Source: Sphingomonas sp. SORGH_AS_0950 (GTDB taxonomy: Bacteria > Pseudomonadota > Alphaproteobacteria > Sphingomonadales > Sphingomonadaceae). From it: a stretch of 64,000 nucleotides of DNA. The stretch lies in assembly GCF_030818415.1 (NCBI RefSeq), contig NZ_JAUTAE010000001.1:2094001-2158000 (forward strand). Direction: 5' to 3'. A program made the translations under genes and the position numbers. Position 1 is the stretch's first letter. The number at the start of each line of letters is the position of its first letter. This document shows positions 56,277-64,000 of this stretch, in pieces. The notes under the pieces were generated by a model, which was given only the letters and a program-made list of their open reading frames with translations, was not told where the DNA came from and searched no databases.

Positions 56277-58046
56277 ATGGTCGCCGACCCCCTTGCCAAG
56301 CTCCACGAAGTTTTCGGGTACAGCCAGTTCCGGGGTGTCCAGGAACAGGTGGTCGACCGTGTCCTGAATCGCCAGCGGACGCTGGCGGTGATGCCGACCG
56401 GCGCGGGCAAGTCGCTCTGCTACCAGCTGCCCGCCGTGATGATGGACGGATGCTGCGTCGTGGTCAGCCCGCTGATCGCGCTGATGCACGACCAGTTGCG
56501 CGCGGCCGAGGCGGTCGGCATCCGCGCCGCCACGCTGACCAGCGTCGACCAGAATCGCGCCGAGACGGTCGCGCGCTTCCGCGACGGCCAGCTCGACCTG
56601 CTCTATGTCGCCCCCGAACGCGCGTCATCGGGGCATTTCCGCGAGCTGCTGGCCTCCGCGCCGCTCAGCCTGTTCGCGATCGACGAGGCGCATTGCGTCA
56701 GCGAATGGGGCCACGACTTCCGCCCCGATTACCGGCTGCTCGAGCCGTTGATGGATGCGTTCCCCGATGTGCCCCGGCTCGCGCTGACCGCGACCGCCGA
56801 CGCGCATACCCGCGCCGATATCGCCAAGCAGCTGGGCATCCCGGTCGAGGGGATGATCGTCTCGGGCTTCGATCGGCCCAATATCCGCTATGCGATCAGT
56901 CCCAAGGCCAATGTGAACCTGCAGATCGCGCGGGTGGTCGCCGACACGCCCGGCCCCGGCATCGTCTATGCCCAGACGCGCGCCGCGACCGAGAAGCTGG
57001 CCGAGGCGCTGGCCCGCACCGGGCGGCCGGTGCGCGCCTATCATGCCGGGCTGGACCCCGCGATCCGCGCCAAGAACCAGGCCGATTTCGTGGCGAGCGA
57101 GGATATGGTGATCTGCGCCACCGTCGCCTTCGGCATGGGGATCGACAAGCCCGATGTGCGCTTCGTCGCGCATGCCGGGCTGCCCAAGTCGATCGAGGCC
57201 TATTATCAGGAGACCGGGCGCGCGGGCCGCGACGGCGATCCGTCGGTCGCGCATCTCTTCTGGGGCGCGGAGGACTTCGCCCGTGCGCGCCAGCGCATCG
57301 CCGAGGTGGAGCCCGAACGCCAGCCCGGCGAGCGCGCGCGGCTGGCGGCACTGGGAGCGCTGGTCGAGACGGGCGGATGCCGCCGCCGCATCCTGCTGCG
57401 CCATTTCGGCGAGGATCTGGCCGAGGATTGCGGCAATTGCGACAATTGCCTGGGCTCGCCCGATGCGGTCGATGCCACGACGGTGGCGCAGAAATTCCTG
57501 TCCGCGGTGTTCCGCACCGGCCAGATGTTCGGCGCGGGCTATATCGAACAGGTGCTGACCGGCCAGTCGACCGAGCGCAGCCTGATGAACGGGCATGAGG
57601 CGCTGTCGGTGTGGAATATCGTCGACGGCGACGAGGTGGCGCTGCTCAAGCCGGTCCACCGCGCGCTGCTGCTGCGCGATGCGCTGCGCACCAATCATCA
57701 TGGCGGGCTGGAGTTCGGCCCCGCCGCGCGCGCGCTGATCAAGGGCGAGGCGCGGCTGTCGCTGGTCGTGCCGCCCAAGCGCGAGCGCAAGGGCCGTCGT
57801 GCCGCGCCGGTTGCCGCCAACCCGGCGGACAATCCACTGTTCGAGGCGCTGCGCGCCAAGCGGCGTGAACTGGCGCAGGAGGCGGGGGTGCCGCCTTACG
57901 TCATCTTCCACGATTCGGTGCTACGCGACATGGCGGCGCAGCGCCCGACCAGCCGCGCGGCGCTGTCGCTGCTGTCGGGCATCGGCGCGCGCAAGCTGGA
58001 CGCCTATGGCGAAGCCTTTCTGGCGGTGATCCGCGACGCCGGTTAA
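56277..58046 (+). CDS. recQ: ATP-dependent DNA helicase RecQ
   Basis: A 589-residue 3'-5' helicase for recombination repair. Motif I is TGAGKSLCYQLP and DEAH box AIDEAHCVSEWGHDFRPDY. The helicase C domain has FGMGIDKPDVRFVAHAGLPK and ETGRAGRDGDPS, and the zinc ligands C are in DCGNCDNCLG. An HRDC domain ends it (LFEALRAKRRELAQEAGVPP). ATG 56277 is used as the homologous start. Confidence 0.94.
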   Translation: MVADPLAKLHEVFGYSQFRGVQEQVVDRVLNRQRTLAVMPTGAGKSLCYQLPAVMMDGCCVVVSPLIALMHDQLRAAEAVGIRAATLTSVDQNRAETVARFRDGQLDLLYVAPERASSGHFRELLASAPLSLFAIDEAHCVSEWGHDFRPDYRLLEPLMDAFPDVPRLALTATADAHTRADIAKQLGIPVEGMIVSGFDRPNIRYAISPKANVNLQIARVVADTPGPGIVYAQTRAATEKLAEALARTGRPVRAYHAGLDPAIRAKNQADFVASEDMVICATVAFGMGIDKPDVRFVAHAGLPKSIEAYYQETGRAGRDGDPSVAHLFWGAEDFARARQRIAEVEPERQPGERARLAALGALVETGGCRRRILLRHFGEDLAEDCGNCDNCLGSPDAVDATTVAQKFLSAVFRTGQMFGAGYIEQVLTGQSTERSLMNGHEALSVWNIVDGDEVALLKPVHRALLLRDALRTNHHGGLEFGPAARALIKGEARLSLVVPPKRERKGRRAAPVAANPADNPLFEALRAKRRELAQEAGVPPYVIFHDSVLRDMAAQRPTSRAALSLLSGIGARKLDAYGEAFLAVIRDAG

Positions 58047-58059
58047 TATCGCCCCCGTT

Positions 58060-58584
58060 ATGACCTACACCAGCCCTGCCCCGACCCTGACCACCGAGCG
58101 ACTGACCTTGCGCGGTCATCATCCCGACGATCTCGGCGCGCTGTCGGCAATGTGGGCCGAACCGGCGGTGTATGAGAGGATCGGCGGCAAGCCCCGTCAT
58201 CCAGAGGATGTGTGGATACGGCTGCTGCGCTCGATCGGGCAGTGGACAGCATTCGGCTATGGCGCCTGGGTGGTATGCGACCGAGCGACGGGCGATGTGC
58301 TCGGCGATATGGGCCTGCTGGAATCGCGCCGTGAGATCCGGCCCGAACTGACGGTGCCGGAGGCGGGGTGGACGCTGGTTCCGAAGGCCCATGGCCGGGG
58401 CTATGCGGGCGAGGCGATGCGCGCGGTGCTCGACTGGGCGGACGCGCGGGGCATCGGGCGGACCTGCTGCATCATCGATCCGGGCAACGCGGCGTCGATC
58501 CGACTCGCGGAGAAGCTGGGTTACGCCGCGCCGGTCGAGGGGGTGTATCACGACCGGCCGATCCGGATTTTCCACCGGGGGTAA
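58060..58584 (+). CDS. GNAT family N-acetyltransferase (RimJ/RimL-like)
   Basis: A 174-residue acetyltransferase. LTTERLTLRGHHPDDLGAL starts the fold, and WTLVPKAHGRGYAGEAMRAVL carries the CoA pyrophosphate-binding loop (R/QxxGxG/A type). IIDPGNAASIRLAEKLGY ends it. The acceptor is unknown. It follows recQ by 13 bases and probably shares its transcript. Confidence 0.88.
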   Translation: MTYTSPAPTLTTERLTLRGHHPDDLGALSAMWAEPAVYERIGGKPRHPEDVWIRLLRSIGQWTAFGYGAWVVCDRATGDVLGDMGLLESRREIRPELTVPEAGWTLVPKAHGRGYAGEAMRAVLDWADARGIGRTCCIIDPGNAASIRLAEKLGYAAPVEGVYHDRPIRIFHRG

Positions 58585-58590
58585 ACCCGG

Positions 58591-59037
58591 CCCTCCGTTC
58601 GCGGGGAGCGGAGTCGAAGCGCATGGGAATGCGCTCGCGGATGGGGCGGGGCATGGGCTTCGACTTCGCTCAGCCTGAACGGGCGCGGGGGTTCGCGCGA
58701 AGGCGCGGAGATGCAGACCCGCCCTCCGTTCGCACTGAGCGAAGTCGAAGTGCACGGGAATACGCTCGCGGATAGGGTGGGGCGTGGGCTTCGACTTCGC
58801 TCAGCCTGAGCGGGCCGGGGGTTCGTGCCGAGGCGTGGAGACGCGGACCCGCCCTCCGTTCGCACTGAGCGAAGTCGAAGTGCACGGGAATGCGCTCGCG
58901 GATGGGGCGGGGCGTGGGCTTCGACTTCGCTCAGCCTGAACGGGCGCGGGGGTTCGCGCGAAGGCGTGGAGATGCGGACCCGCCCTCCGTTCGCACTGAG
59001 CGAAGTCGAAGTGCATGGGAATGTGCTCGCGGATGGG
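58591..59037. repeat. Tandem array of ~131 bp units with inverted TTCGACTTCGCTCAG modules
   Basis: CCCTCCGTTCG starts four units at 58591, 58722, 58852 and 58983 (spacings 131, 130, 131). The forward core TTCGACTTCGCTCAG recurs at 58658, 58789 and 58919, each facing a CTGAGCGAAGTCGAAG core in the next unit (one copy, at 58591, is diverged). So the array is a chain of potential hairpins. The gap 58585-59248 holds nothing else I can support. Confidence 0.9.
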
Positions 59038-59248
59038 GCTGGGGTTCGCGCGGGGGCGTGGAAAGGGAGTGCCCGGCCGAAGGCCGCCTCTCTTCACCGA
59101 CGGTGCGGCAGGGGCGACGGGCGAACCGGCGCCTGACGCCCGTGCCCACCCAAACCTCTCTGCGCCTCCGCGCCTCCGCGCGAACAAAAGGCCAAGGATC
59201 GGACGATCGCGGTTCAAGCCCCGCCCCCAATGGGTTACACTGTCCGCC

Positions 59249-60064
59249 GTGACGCTTGCCCTGATCCTGTCCGCCATCGCCATGACGCTGATCGTCGGCG
59301 TCCGCTATCTGCTCGCCTCGGGCGCGTTCGCGCTGGCGACGCGGGCGCGGCATCCGAACCTCTATACCGGGCTCGACCCGCAGATCCGGCGCGAGATCGG
59401 ATGGAGCCTCGCCTCCGCCGCCATCTATGGCGTGCCCGCCGGGGTCGTCGCCTGGGGATGGCAGAATCGCGGATGGACGCAAATCTATGCCGACATCCAT
59501 GCCTGGCCGCTCTGGTACTGGCCGGTCTCGATCCTGCTCTATCTGGTCGCGCACGACACCTGGTTCTACTGGACGCATCGCTGGATGCACCGCCCGGCGG
59601 TCTTCAAGGCCGCGCATGCCGTCCACCATGCCAGCCGCCCGCCCACCGCATGGGCGGCGATGGCGTTCCACCCGATCGAGGCGGTGACCGGCGCTGTGGT
59701 AATTCCGCTACTCGTTTTTCTTATTCCGATTCACGTCGCCGCACTCGGCTTGGTGCTGACGATCATGACCGTTATGGGCGTCACCAACCATATGGGCTGG
59801 GAAATCTTCCCGCGCTTCATGTGGCGGGGGCACCTGGGGGGGTGGCTCATTACCGCAAGCCACCATCAACGGCATCATGAGCAATATGGGTGCAACTATG
59901 GACTCTATTTCCGTTTCTGGGACCGGCTCTGCGGCACCGACCGCGGCCTTGGCGATTTTGAGCGCGCCCATGCGCAGGCCGCGCGCCGTGTCGCTGGCGC
60001 TGATGCTGGCCGCGCTGCCGCTGATCGGCGCCGCGCCGGTCAGTCGGCTGGACATCGCGATTGA
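59249..60064 (+). CDS. Sterol desaturase / fatty acid hydroxylase family membrane protein
   Basis: A 271-residue diiron membrane enzyme. Three histidine boxes are visible: HDTWFYWTHRWMH near residue 110, HAVHH near 128, and HHQRHHE near 207. The chain starts with hydrophobic helices (LALILSAIAMTLIVGVRYLL). GTG 59249 is taken, and ATG 59282 is possible. The last 35 residues (from about FERAHAQA) are low-complexity Ala/Arg and run in a different frame over the DUF2141 gene, so the original stop may be lost. Confidence 0.8.
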   Translation: MTLALILSAIAMTLIVGVRYLLASGAFALATRARHPNLYTGLDPQIRREIGWSLASAAIYGVPAGVVAWGWQNRGWTQIYADIHAWPLWYWPVSILLYLVAHDTWFYWTHRWMHRPAVFKAAHAVHHASRPPTAWAAMAFHPIEAVTGAVVIPLLVFLIPIHVAALGLVLTIMTVMGVTNHMGWEIFPRFMWRGHLGGWLITASHHQRHHEQYGCNYGLYFRFWDRLCGTDRGLGDFERAHAQAARRVAGADAGRAAADRRRAGQSAGHRD

Positions 60065-60407
60065 CCAGCTGCGCTCGGCCAAGGGTTCGATCCGCCTGTG
60101 CCTGACCGCCGACCCCGACAATTTCCCCGCCTGTGTCGATGATGCGCGGGCGATGACCCGATCGGTGCCTGCGGGCCAGCGCGCCATCCATCTCGACGGC
60201 CTGCCCCATGGCAATTACGCCGCCGCCGTCATCCATGACGAGAATGACAATGCCAAGCTGGACACGCTGGCGGGCATCCCGCGCGAAGGCTTCGGCTTTT
60301 CGCGCAATCCGGCGATCCGGTTCGGCCCGCCGCGTTTCACCGCGGCCCGTTTCGCGCTCGATTCTGTTGCCGAAACACAACAGATCAGGATGCGGTACAT
60401 ATTCTGA
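59970..60407 (+). CDS. DUF2141 family exported protein
   Basis: A 145-residue protein of the DUF2141 family, with signal peptide (VSLALMLAALPLIGAAPV) and GSIRLCLTADPDNFP, HLDGLPHGNYAAAVIHDENDN, LAGIPREGFGFSRNP. The acidic DENDN suggests metal binding. Function is unknown. It overlaps the desaturase reading frame by 95 bases. Confidence 0.82.
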   Translation: MRRPRAVSLALMLAALPLIGAAPVSRLDIAIDQLRSAKGSIRLCLTADPDNFPACVDDARAMTRSVPAGQRAIHLDGLPHGNYAAAVIHDENDNAKLDTLAGIPREGFGFSRNPAIRFGPPRFTAARFALDSVAETQQIRMRYIF

Positions 60408-60478
60408 CACACAGCGCCGGAGCGAAATCGTTACCGTAGCGTTGCATTTCGGATAACCGATTCAGGGAGTTTTCCGTC

Positions 60479-61375
60479 TTGCGCCTTTTCTCGCGCTCCA
60501 TCCTACGGGGTGCCGCCCCGCTGATCGCCCTGGGCGCCGCCTCCCTCTCGATGCCTGCCCAAGCCCAGGACAATGCACCGGCCACCAGCCCGGCGGCGGC
60601 CGAAATGGCGGGGCAGCTCGGCAAGAACACGATCACCATCGGTCTGGGCGCGGCCTATCTGCCCGATTATGAGGGGTCGAAGGATTATTCCTTCAGCCCC
60701 GCGCCCGCCGCGCTCGCCTATATCGACGGGCATACCATCACCTATATCGGCAACCGCCTGTCGGTCGACCTGATCGGCGACAAGGCCAATCGCGACTGGG
60801 ACATTCAGGCCGGGCCGATCGGCGTGGTCAATCTGGACCGGACCACCAGCTCGGGAATCGACAATCCCCGCGTCCGCGCGCTGGGCAAGATCGGCGCGGC
60901 GGTCGAGCTGGGCGGCTATGTCGGCATCGGCAAGATCGGCGTCATCACCAGCCCCTATGACCGGCTGTCCGTCTCTCTCAGCTATCGCCACGACGTGACC
61001 GGCGTGCATGACAGCGGCATCTGGCAGCCTTCGGTCAATTATTTCACCCCGCTGTCGACCAAGGCGGCGGTCGGGTTGTTCGCCACCGCCGAACATGCCG
61101 GACGCGGCTATGCCCGCCGCTATTTCTCGATCACGCCCGACCAGAGCGCGGCGAGCGGCCTGCCCGTCTATAACGCGCGCAGCGGGTGGAAGGACTGGTC
61201 GATCGGCGGCCTCGTCACCTATTCGATCACCGGCAATCTGCTGAAGGGCTGGAAGGTCGTCGGCGGGCTGACCTATGGCCGGGAGCTGGGCAATTTCGCC
61301 GACAGCCCGATCGTGTCGCAGGTCGGTTCGCGCAGCCAGTGGCTGGGCGCGCTGGGGCTGGCCTACACCTTCTGA
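60479..61375 (+). CDS. MipA/OmpV family outer-membrane protein
   Basis: A 298-residue outer-membrane protein of the MipA/OmpV scaffold family. After the signal peptide (LGAASLSMPAQAQD), strands include TITIGLGAAYLPDYEGSKDY and NRLSVDLIGDKANRDW, with a C-terminal Phe (LGLAYTF). The start is TTG 60479, with AGGGAG at 60464-60469. No ATG is close. Confidence 0.87.
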   Translation: MRLFSRSILRGAAPLIALGAASLSMPAQAQDNAPATSPAAAEMAGQLGKNTITIGLGAAYLPDYEGSKDYSFSPAPAALAYIDGHTITYIGNRLSVDLIGDKANRDWDIQAGPIGVVNLDRTTSSGIDNPRVRALGKIGAAVELGGYVGIGKIGVITSPYDRLSVSLSYRHDVTGVHDSGIWQPSVNYFTPLSTKAAVGLFATAEHAGRGYARRYFSITPDQSAASGLPVYNARSGWKDWSIGGLVTYSITGNLLKGWKVVGGLTYGRELGNFADSPIVSQVGSRSQWLGALGLAYTF

Positions 61376-61387
61376 CGCGAGCGGGGC

Positions 61388-61412
61388 GGGGCGGGAGCGA
61401 CCGACCCGCCCC
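61388..61412. terminator. Possible two-way terminator between convergent genes
   Basis: GGGGCGGG (61388-61395) pairs with CCCGCCCC (61405-61412) around 9 bases, just past the MipA stop and 5 bases from the stop of the lipoprotein gene on the other strand. No T tract follows. Confidence 0.35.
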
Positions 61413-61416
61413 CCCC

Positions 61417-61932
61417 TCATTCCTGCGGGCATTCGTCCGGGCGCGTGACCGGCGCGCCGCCCATATACCATTGGCTGCGGTCGCCCATCGTCTCGCGGTC
61501 ATGGTAGCAGACCTGCGCCTTGCCCGTCCTGGTATCCAGCGCCACCGTCCAGTTGTTGTCGGCGCAGTCATGCGGGGTGCAGCCATGCGCGGCGATGCCG
61601 GACTTGCCCTGCGCGAAGATCGGCACCGTCACCGCGCCGCGCGACATGATCCGCCGGACCAGCGACTGGTCGCCCACCGCATCGTGCAGCGCGCTCGCCA
61701 CCTCGGTCCGGTCGAAGAAGCTCACCCCGTCGACCGCGTCCCCCGGATAATGGCCGATATAGGCGGTCAGCGGATTGACCTGCGCCACGCCCGGGATCGG
61801 CGTCGGCCGCGCGGTGCCCGGCGGGGTGAAATTGCCCGGCGCCACGTCGGAGTCCGCATCCCCGTCCTTGCTGCCGCAAGCCGCGAGCGCCAGCAGCGCG
61901 AGGGGGGCGATCAGGGCAAGACGGCGCATCAT
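61417..61932 (-). CDS. Lipoprotein, unknown function
   Basis: A 171-residue lipoprotein with lipobox LALAAC (Cys19). The rest is hydrophilic (GSKDGDADSDVAPGN) and has CTPHDCADN and CYHDRETMGDRSQWYMG. The short spacing of several Cys may make disulfides. I do not recognise a family. AGGAGAG lies upstream of a double ATG. Confidence 0.75.
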   Translation of the reverse strand: MMRRLALIAPLALLALAACGSKDGDADSDVAPGNFTPPGTARPTPIPGVAQVNPLTAYIGHYPGDAVDGVSFFDRTEVASALHDAVGDQSLVRRIMSRGAVTVPIFAQGKSGIAAHGCTPHDCADNNWTVALDTRTGKAQVCYHDRETMGDRSQWYMGGAPVTRPDECPQE

Positions 61933-62000
61933 ACTCTCCTGAAAACATTCTTCTTTTGCAGTCGCGGGAACGCATCGACGCCGCGACCGGTTGCCGGGGC

Positions 62001-62444
62001 ATGACGCCCCCTGCCCCCCATGATGCCGCGCTCGATCGCTTTGTCGAGGCCCAGCGGACCCAGCATGACATCGCCCTGGCCGAACTGCGTGCCGGGCGAA
62101 AGCGAAGCCACTGGATGTGGTTCGTCTTTCCCCAGATCGCCGGACTGGGCCGCAGCGAGACCGCGCGCTTCTACGCCATCGCGGACGCGGGGGAGGCGCG
62201 GGCCTATCTGGCGCATCCGCTGCTCGGGGCCCGGCTGTACGAGGCCGTGGCGGCGGCGGTGGCCGCGCCCGGATCGGCGGAGGCGATATTCGGCGGTATC
62301 GATACCATCAAGCTGCGATCCTCGCTGACCCTGTTCGCGGCGGTGGCGGACAATCCGGCCCCGTTCCGCCATGGGCTGGAGCGGTTCTTCGGAGGGCAGC
62401 CGGACCCCGCCACGCTCGAACGGCTGAACCGCCCGGCGGGGTGA
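62001..62444 (+). CDS. DUF1810 family protein
   Basis: A 147-residue protein with the DUF1810 pattern LDRFVEAQRTQHDIALAELR, SHWMWFVFPQIAGLGRSETARF and AYLAHPLLGARLYEA (spread over residues 9-95). A biological role is not established. ATG 62001 begins the family, with an in-frame start at 61956. It is convergent with the next lipoprotein gene. Confidence 0.82.
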   Translation: MTPPAPHDAALDRFVEAQRTQHDIALAELRAGRKRSHWMWFVFPQIAGLGRSETARFYAIADAGEARAYLAHPLLGARLYEAVAAAVAAPGSAEAIFGGIDTIKLRSSLTLFAAVADNPAPFRHGLERFFGGQPDPATLERLNRPAG

Positions 62445-62468
62445 CGCCGGGCGGCCCTTTCGGATGGC

Positions 62469-62849
62469 TCAGCTCTTAATCGTGACCGGGCCGGGGCCGG
62501 TGACGCTGGCCGACTGGTCGGCGGTCATCACGATCGTCCATTGCGCGGTGCCGTCGCACACCGCGTTCCAGCTCGGATTGCCGTTGACCGGGGCGGCCTC
62601 CTTCATCGCGGTGACCGACTGGCAGCTCGCCCCCGACGGCCCGGCATCGCGGATCGCCCGGAACAGGACGCCGCGCCGCTGCCCCTCGGGAAGCGCACGG
62701 ATCTTGGCGCCCAGCGCGTCCGCACTCATCTCGCTGCCATTGCTGGTCACGGCCGCGCTGCTGGTGTTGCCGGCTTCGGTCGAGGACCCGCAGGCGGCCA
62801 GCGGGAGCGCGGCGGCCAGAACGGCGAGGGCGATGGTGGAACGCTTCAT
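62469..62849 (-). CDS. Small lipoprotein, unknown function
   Basis: A 126-residue lipoprotein with lipobox LPLAAC (Cys19) and a Ser/Thr-rich spacer, then ALGAKIRALPEGQRRGVLFRAI and CQSVTAMKEAAPVNG. The two later Cys may pair. GGAGGAAG before the ATG is strong. A named family is not recognised. Confidence 0.72.
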   Translation of the reverse strand: MKRSTIALAVLAAALPLAACGSSTEAGNTSSAAVTSNGSEMSADALGAKIRALPEGQRRGVLFRAIRDAGPSGASCQSVTAMKEAAPVNGNPSWNAVCDGTAQWTIVMTADQSASVTGPGPVTIKS

Positions 62850-62964
62850 GATCTTCCTCCTCCAAATCGAACGCAGCGGCCGCGGGCGCGCGACCGTATC
62901 GCTTGCATAACGACTATCGGCGATCCCGGTTGCGCGGCCAAGACAGCTTCTGCATGACGGGACC

Positions 62965-63660
62965 ATGAGCGACATTCACCTGCACGAGAGCTGGCTGCTG
63001 CCCTTACGTGGCGAGTTCGACGAACCCTATATGAAGGCGCTCAAGACCTTCCTCGCCGACGAGCGCGCCAGCGGCCAGCGGGTCTTTCCCCGGCCCAAGG
63101 ACTGGTTCCGCGCGCTCGACCTGACCCCGTTGCCTGAGGTGCGCGTCGTGATCCTGGGGCAGGACCCCTATCATGGCGAGGGTCAGGCGCATGGCCTGGC
63201 CTTCTCGGTCCAGCCGGGCGTCCGCCCGCCGCCCAGCCTGGTCAACATTTACAAGGAGATGGCGACCGACCTGGGCATCGCGCCGCCCTCCCACGGGCTG
63301 CTCGACCATTGGGCGCGACAGGGGGTGTTGCTGCTCAACTCGGTGCTGACCGTGCGGATGGGCCAGGCCGCCTCGCACCAGGGGCGCGGGTGGGAGCGGT
63401 TCACCGACGCGGTGATCCGCGCCGTCGCCGCCAAGCCCGAGCCGGTCGTCTTCATCCTGTGGGGCGCCTATGCCCAGAAAAAGGCGGGCTTCGTCCGCGA
63501 GATGGGTGGCGGGCGGCATTGCGTCCTGACCTCGGTCCACCCCTCGCCCCTGTCGGCACGCGGCGGCTTCTTCGGATCGAAGCCCTTTTCGCGCGCCAAC
63601 GCCTTTCTGGTCGAGCATGGCCGCGAGCCGATCGACTGGGCGCTGCCGCCGCTGGACTGA
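62965..63660 (+). CDS. ung: Uracil-DNA glycosylase
   Basis: A 231-residue base-excision repair enzyme. The catalytic Asp is in [18 protein letters not shown] near residue 70, and the His loop is [21 protein letters not shown] near 193, both diagnostic of family 1 UDG. Other motifs are LLLNSVLTV and [11 protein letters not shown]. It follows the lipoprotein gene divergently. Confidence 0.95.
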   Translation: MSDIHLHESWLLPLRGEFDEPYMKALKTFLADERASGQRVFPRPKDWFRALDLTPLPEVRVVILGQDPYHGEGQAHGLAFSVQPGVRPPPSLVNIYKEMATDLGIAPPSHGLLDHWARQGVLLLNSVLTVRMGQAASHQGRGWERFTDAVIRAVAAKPEPVVFILWGAYAQKKAGFVREMGGGRHCVLTSVHPSPLSARGGFFGSKPFSRANAFLVEHGREPIDWALPPLD

Positions 63661-63738
63661 TCTGTAATCGCACTGGCATCATTTCCGCCAAGCGCGCATA
63701 GGGCCCGCCATTCCACCGATCAGATAAGGACAAGGGCG

Positions 63739-64000
63739 ATGGCCGACGACGACTATGTCTATGACGAAGCGACCGGCGAATGGATCAGCGCAGCCGATGC
63801 GGCGGCGAAGGCCGGGACGGCCGATGACGATGCGGTCGTGGTGCGCGACTCGGTCGGCAATGTGCTGAGCGACGGGGATCAGGTGACGCTGATCAAGGAC
63901 CTGACCGTCAAGGGCGCAGGCCAGACGCTGAAGCGCGGCACGCTGATCAAGTCGATCCGCCTGACCGGCGACGCGCAGGAAATCGACTGCAAGTTCGACG
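63739..64000 (+). CDS. PhnA-like protein, N-terminal part, cut by window end
   Basis: 87 residues of a protein with an acidic N-terminus (DDDYVYDEATGEWISAADAAA) and then VVVRDSVGNVLSDGDQVTLIKDLTVKG, the PhnA/YjdM C-terminal domain. The family's zinc-binding N-terminal part is not evident, so this is the short form. Its stop is outside the window. The role is unknown. Confidence 0.82.
   Translation, partial: MADDDYVYDEATGEWISAADAAAKAGTADDDAVVVRDSVGNVLSDGDQVTLIKDLTVKGAGQTLKRGTLIKSIRLTGDAQEIDCKFD

Noticed and set aside
58591..59037. A possible CRISPR array
   Set aside because: Units are ~131 bases and spacers do not vary as short unique inserts. It is a tandem array of hairpins, and no cas genes are near.

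Overview
The window is GC-rich, densely coded alphaproteobacterial chromosome, most likely from a Sphingomonas-like member of the Sphingomonadaceae. The reasons are a TonB-dependent receptor of the Caulobacter/Xanthomonas type, a CcrM-type GANTC methyltransferase, a crtY-crtI and crtB carotenoid set, a split PntA with a tiny COX subunit IV protein in front of it, HWE/HisKA_2 kinases, an Atm1-like exporter, and several small proteins of the kind common in sphingomonads. I see no rRNA, tRNA, CRISPR array, prophage or insertion sequence. The taxonomic call is inference from gene content.

Layout. 1-1476: end of an HWE histidine kinase, a lone receiver and a Crp/Fnr regulator joined by ATGA overlaps. 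1547-8316: a TonB receptor translationally coupled to a PI-PLC-like phospholipase, then a DUF1800/DUF1501 pair, behind heptamers spaced like a Pho box. 8324-13388: Rrf2, glutaminyl cyclase with an XRE regulator, a divergent DapF, an MpaB-like oxygenase and a MarR-type regulator. 13531-17140: transhydrogenase operon (COX IV-like, pntA1, a DUF559 gene, pntA2, pntB). 17386-24886: an NtrC-type regulator, bestrophin, thiD, rnhB, ccrM with a GANTC/DnaA-box-rich promoter, folP and an exonuclease. 24941-27933: two-component cluster. 28086-34801: periplasmic methyltransferase, gyrB, recF, dnaN. 34953-39486: outer-membrane protein, phosphatase, rlmN, TauE. 40006-43380: flavin reductase, cytochrome b plus molybdenum oxidoreductase, cyclopropane synthase. 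43618-45633: small conserved genes and a beta-propeller. 45694-55410: crtY-crtI, a frameshifted exported protein, an Atm1-like ABC exporter, an S9 peptidase, then LOG-crtB. 55838-64000: CsbD, RecQ, GNAT, a tandem repeat array, a sterol-desaturase-like enzyme, DUF2141, MipA, lipoproteins, Ung and a PhnA-like protein cut by the window end.

A second layer is dispersed repeats. There are at least four kinds: a ~120 bp element ended by CCTCCCC/GGGGAGG hairpins, a relative ended by CCTCCCGC/GCGGGAGG, a ~215 bp element present four times in one orientation just past the stop codons of minus-strand genes, and paired TTCGACTTCGCTCAG modules that become a ~131 bp tandem array at 58.6-59.0 kb. They fill most of the longer intergenic gaps and sometimes sit inside operons.

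The observations most worth following are the Pho-box-like signal in front of the receptor/phospholipase/DUF1800/DUF1501 block, the GANTC cluster with a perfect DnaA box at ccrM, the orientation-locked 215 bp repeats, and the molybdenum enzyme with its own cytochrome b.
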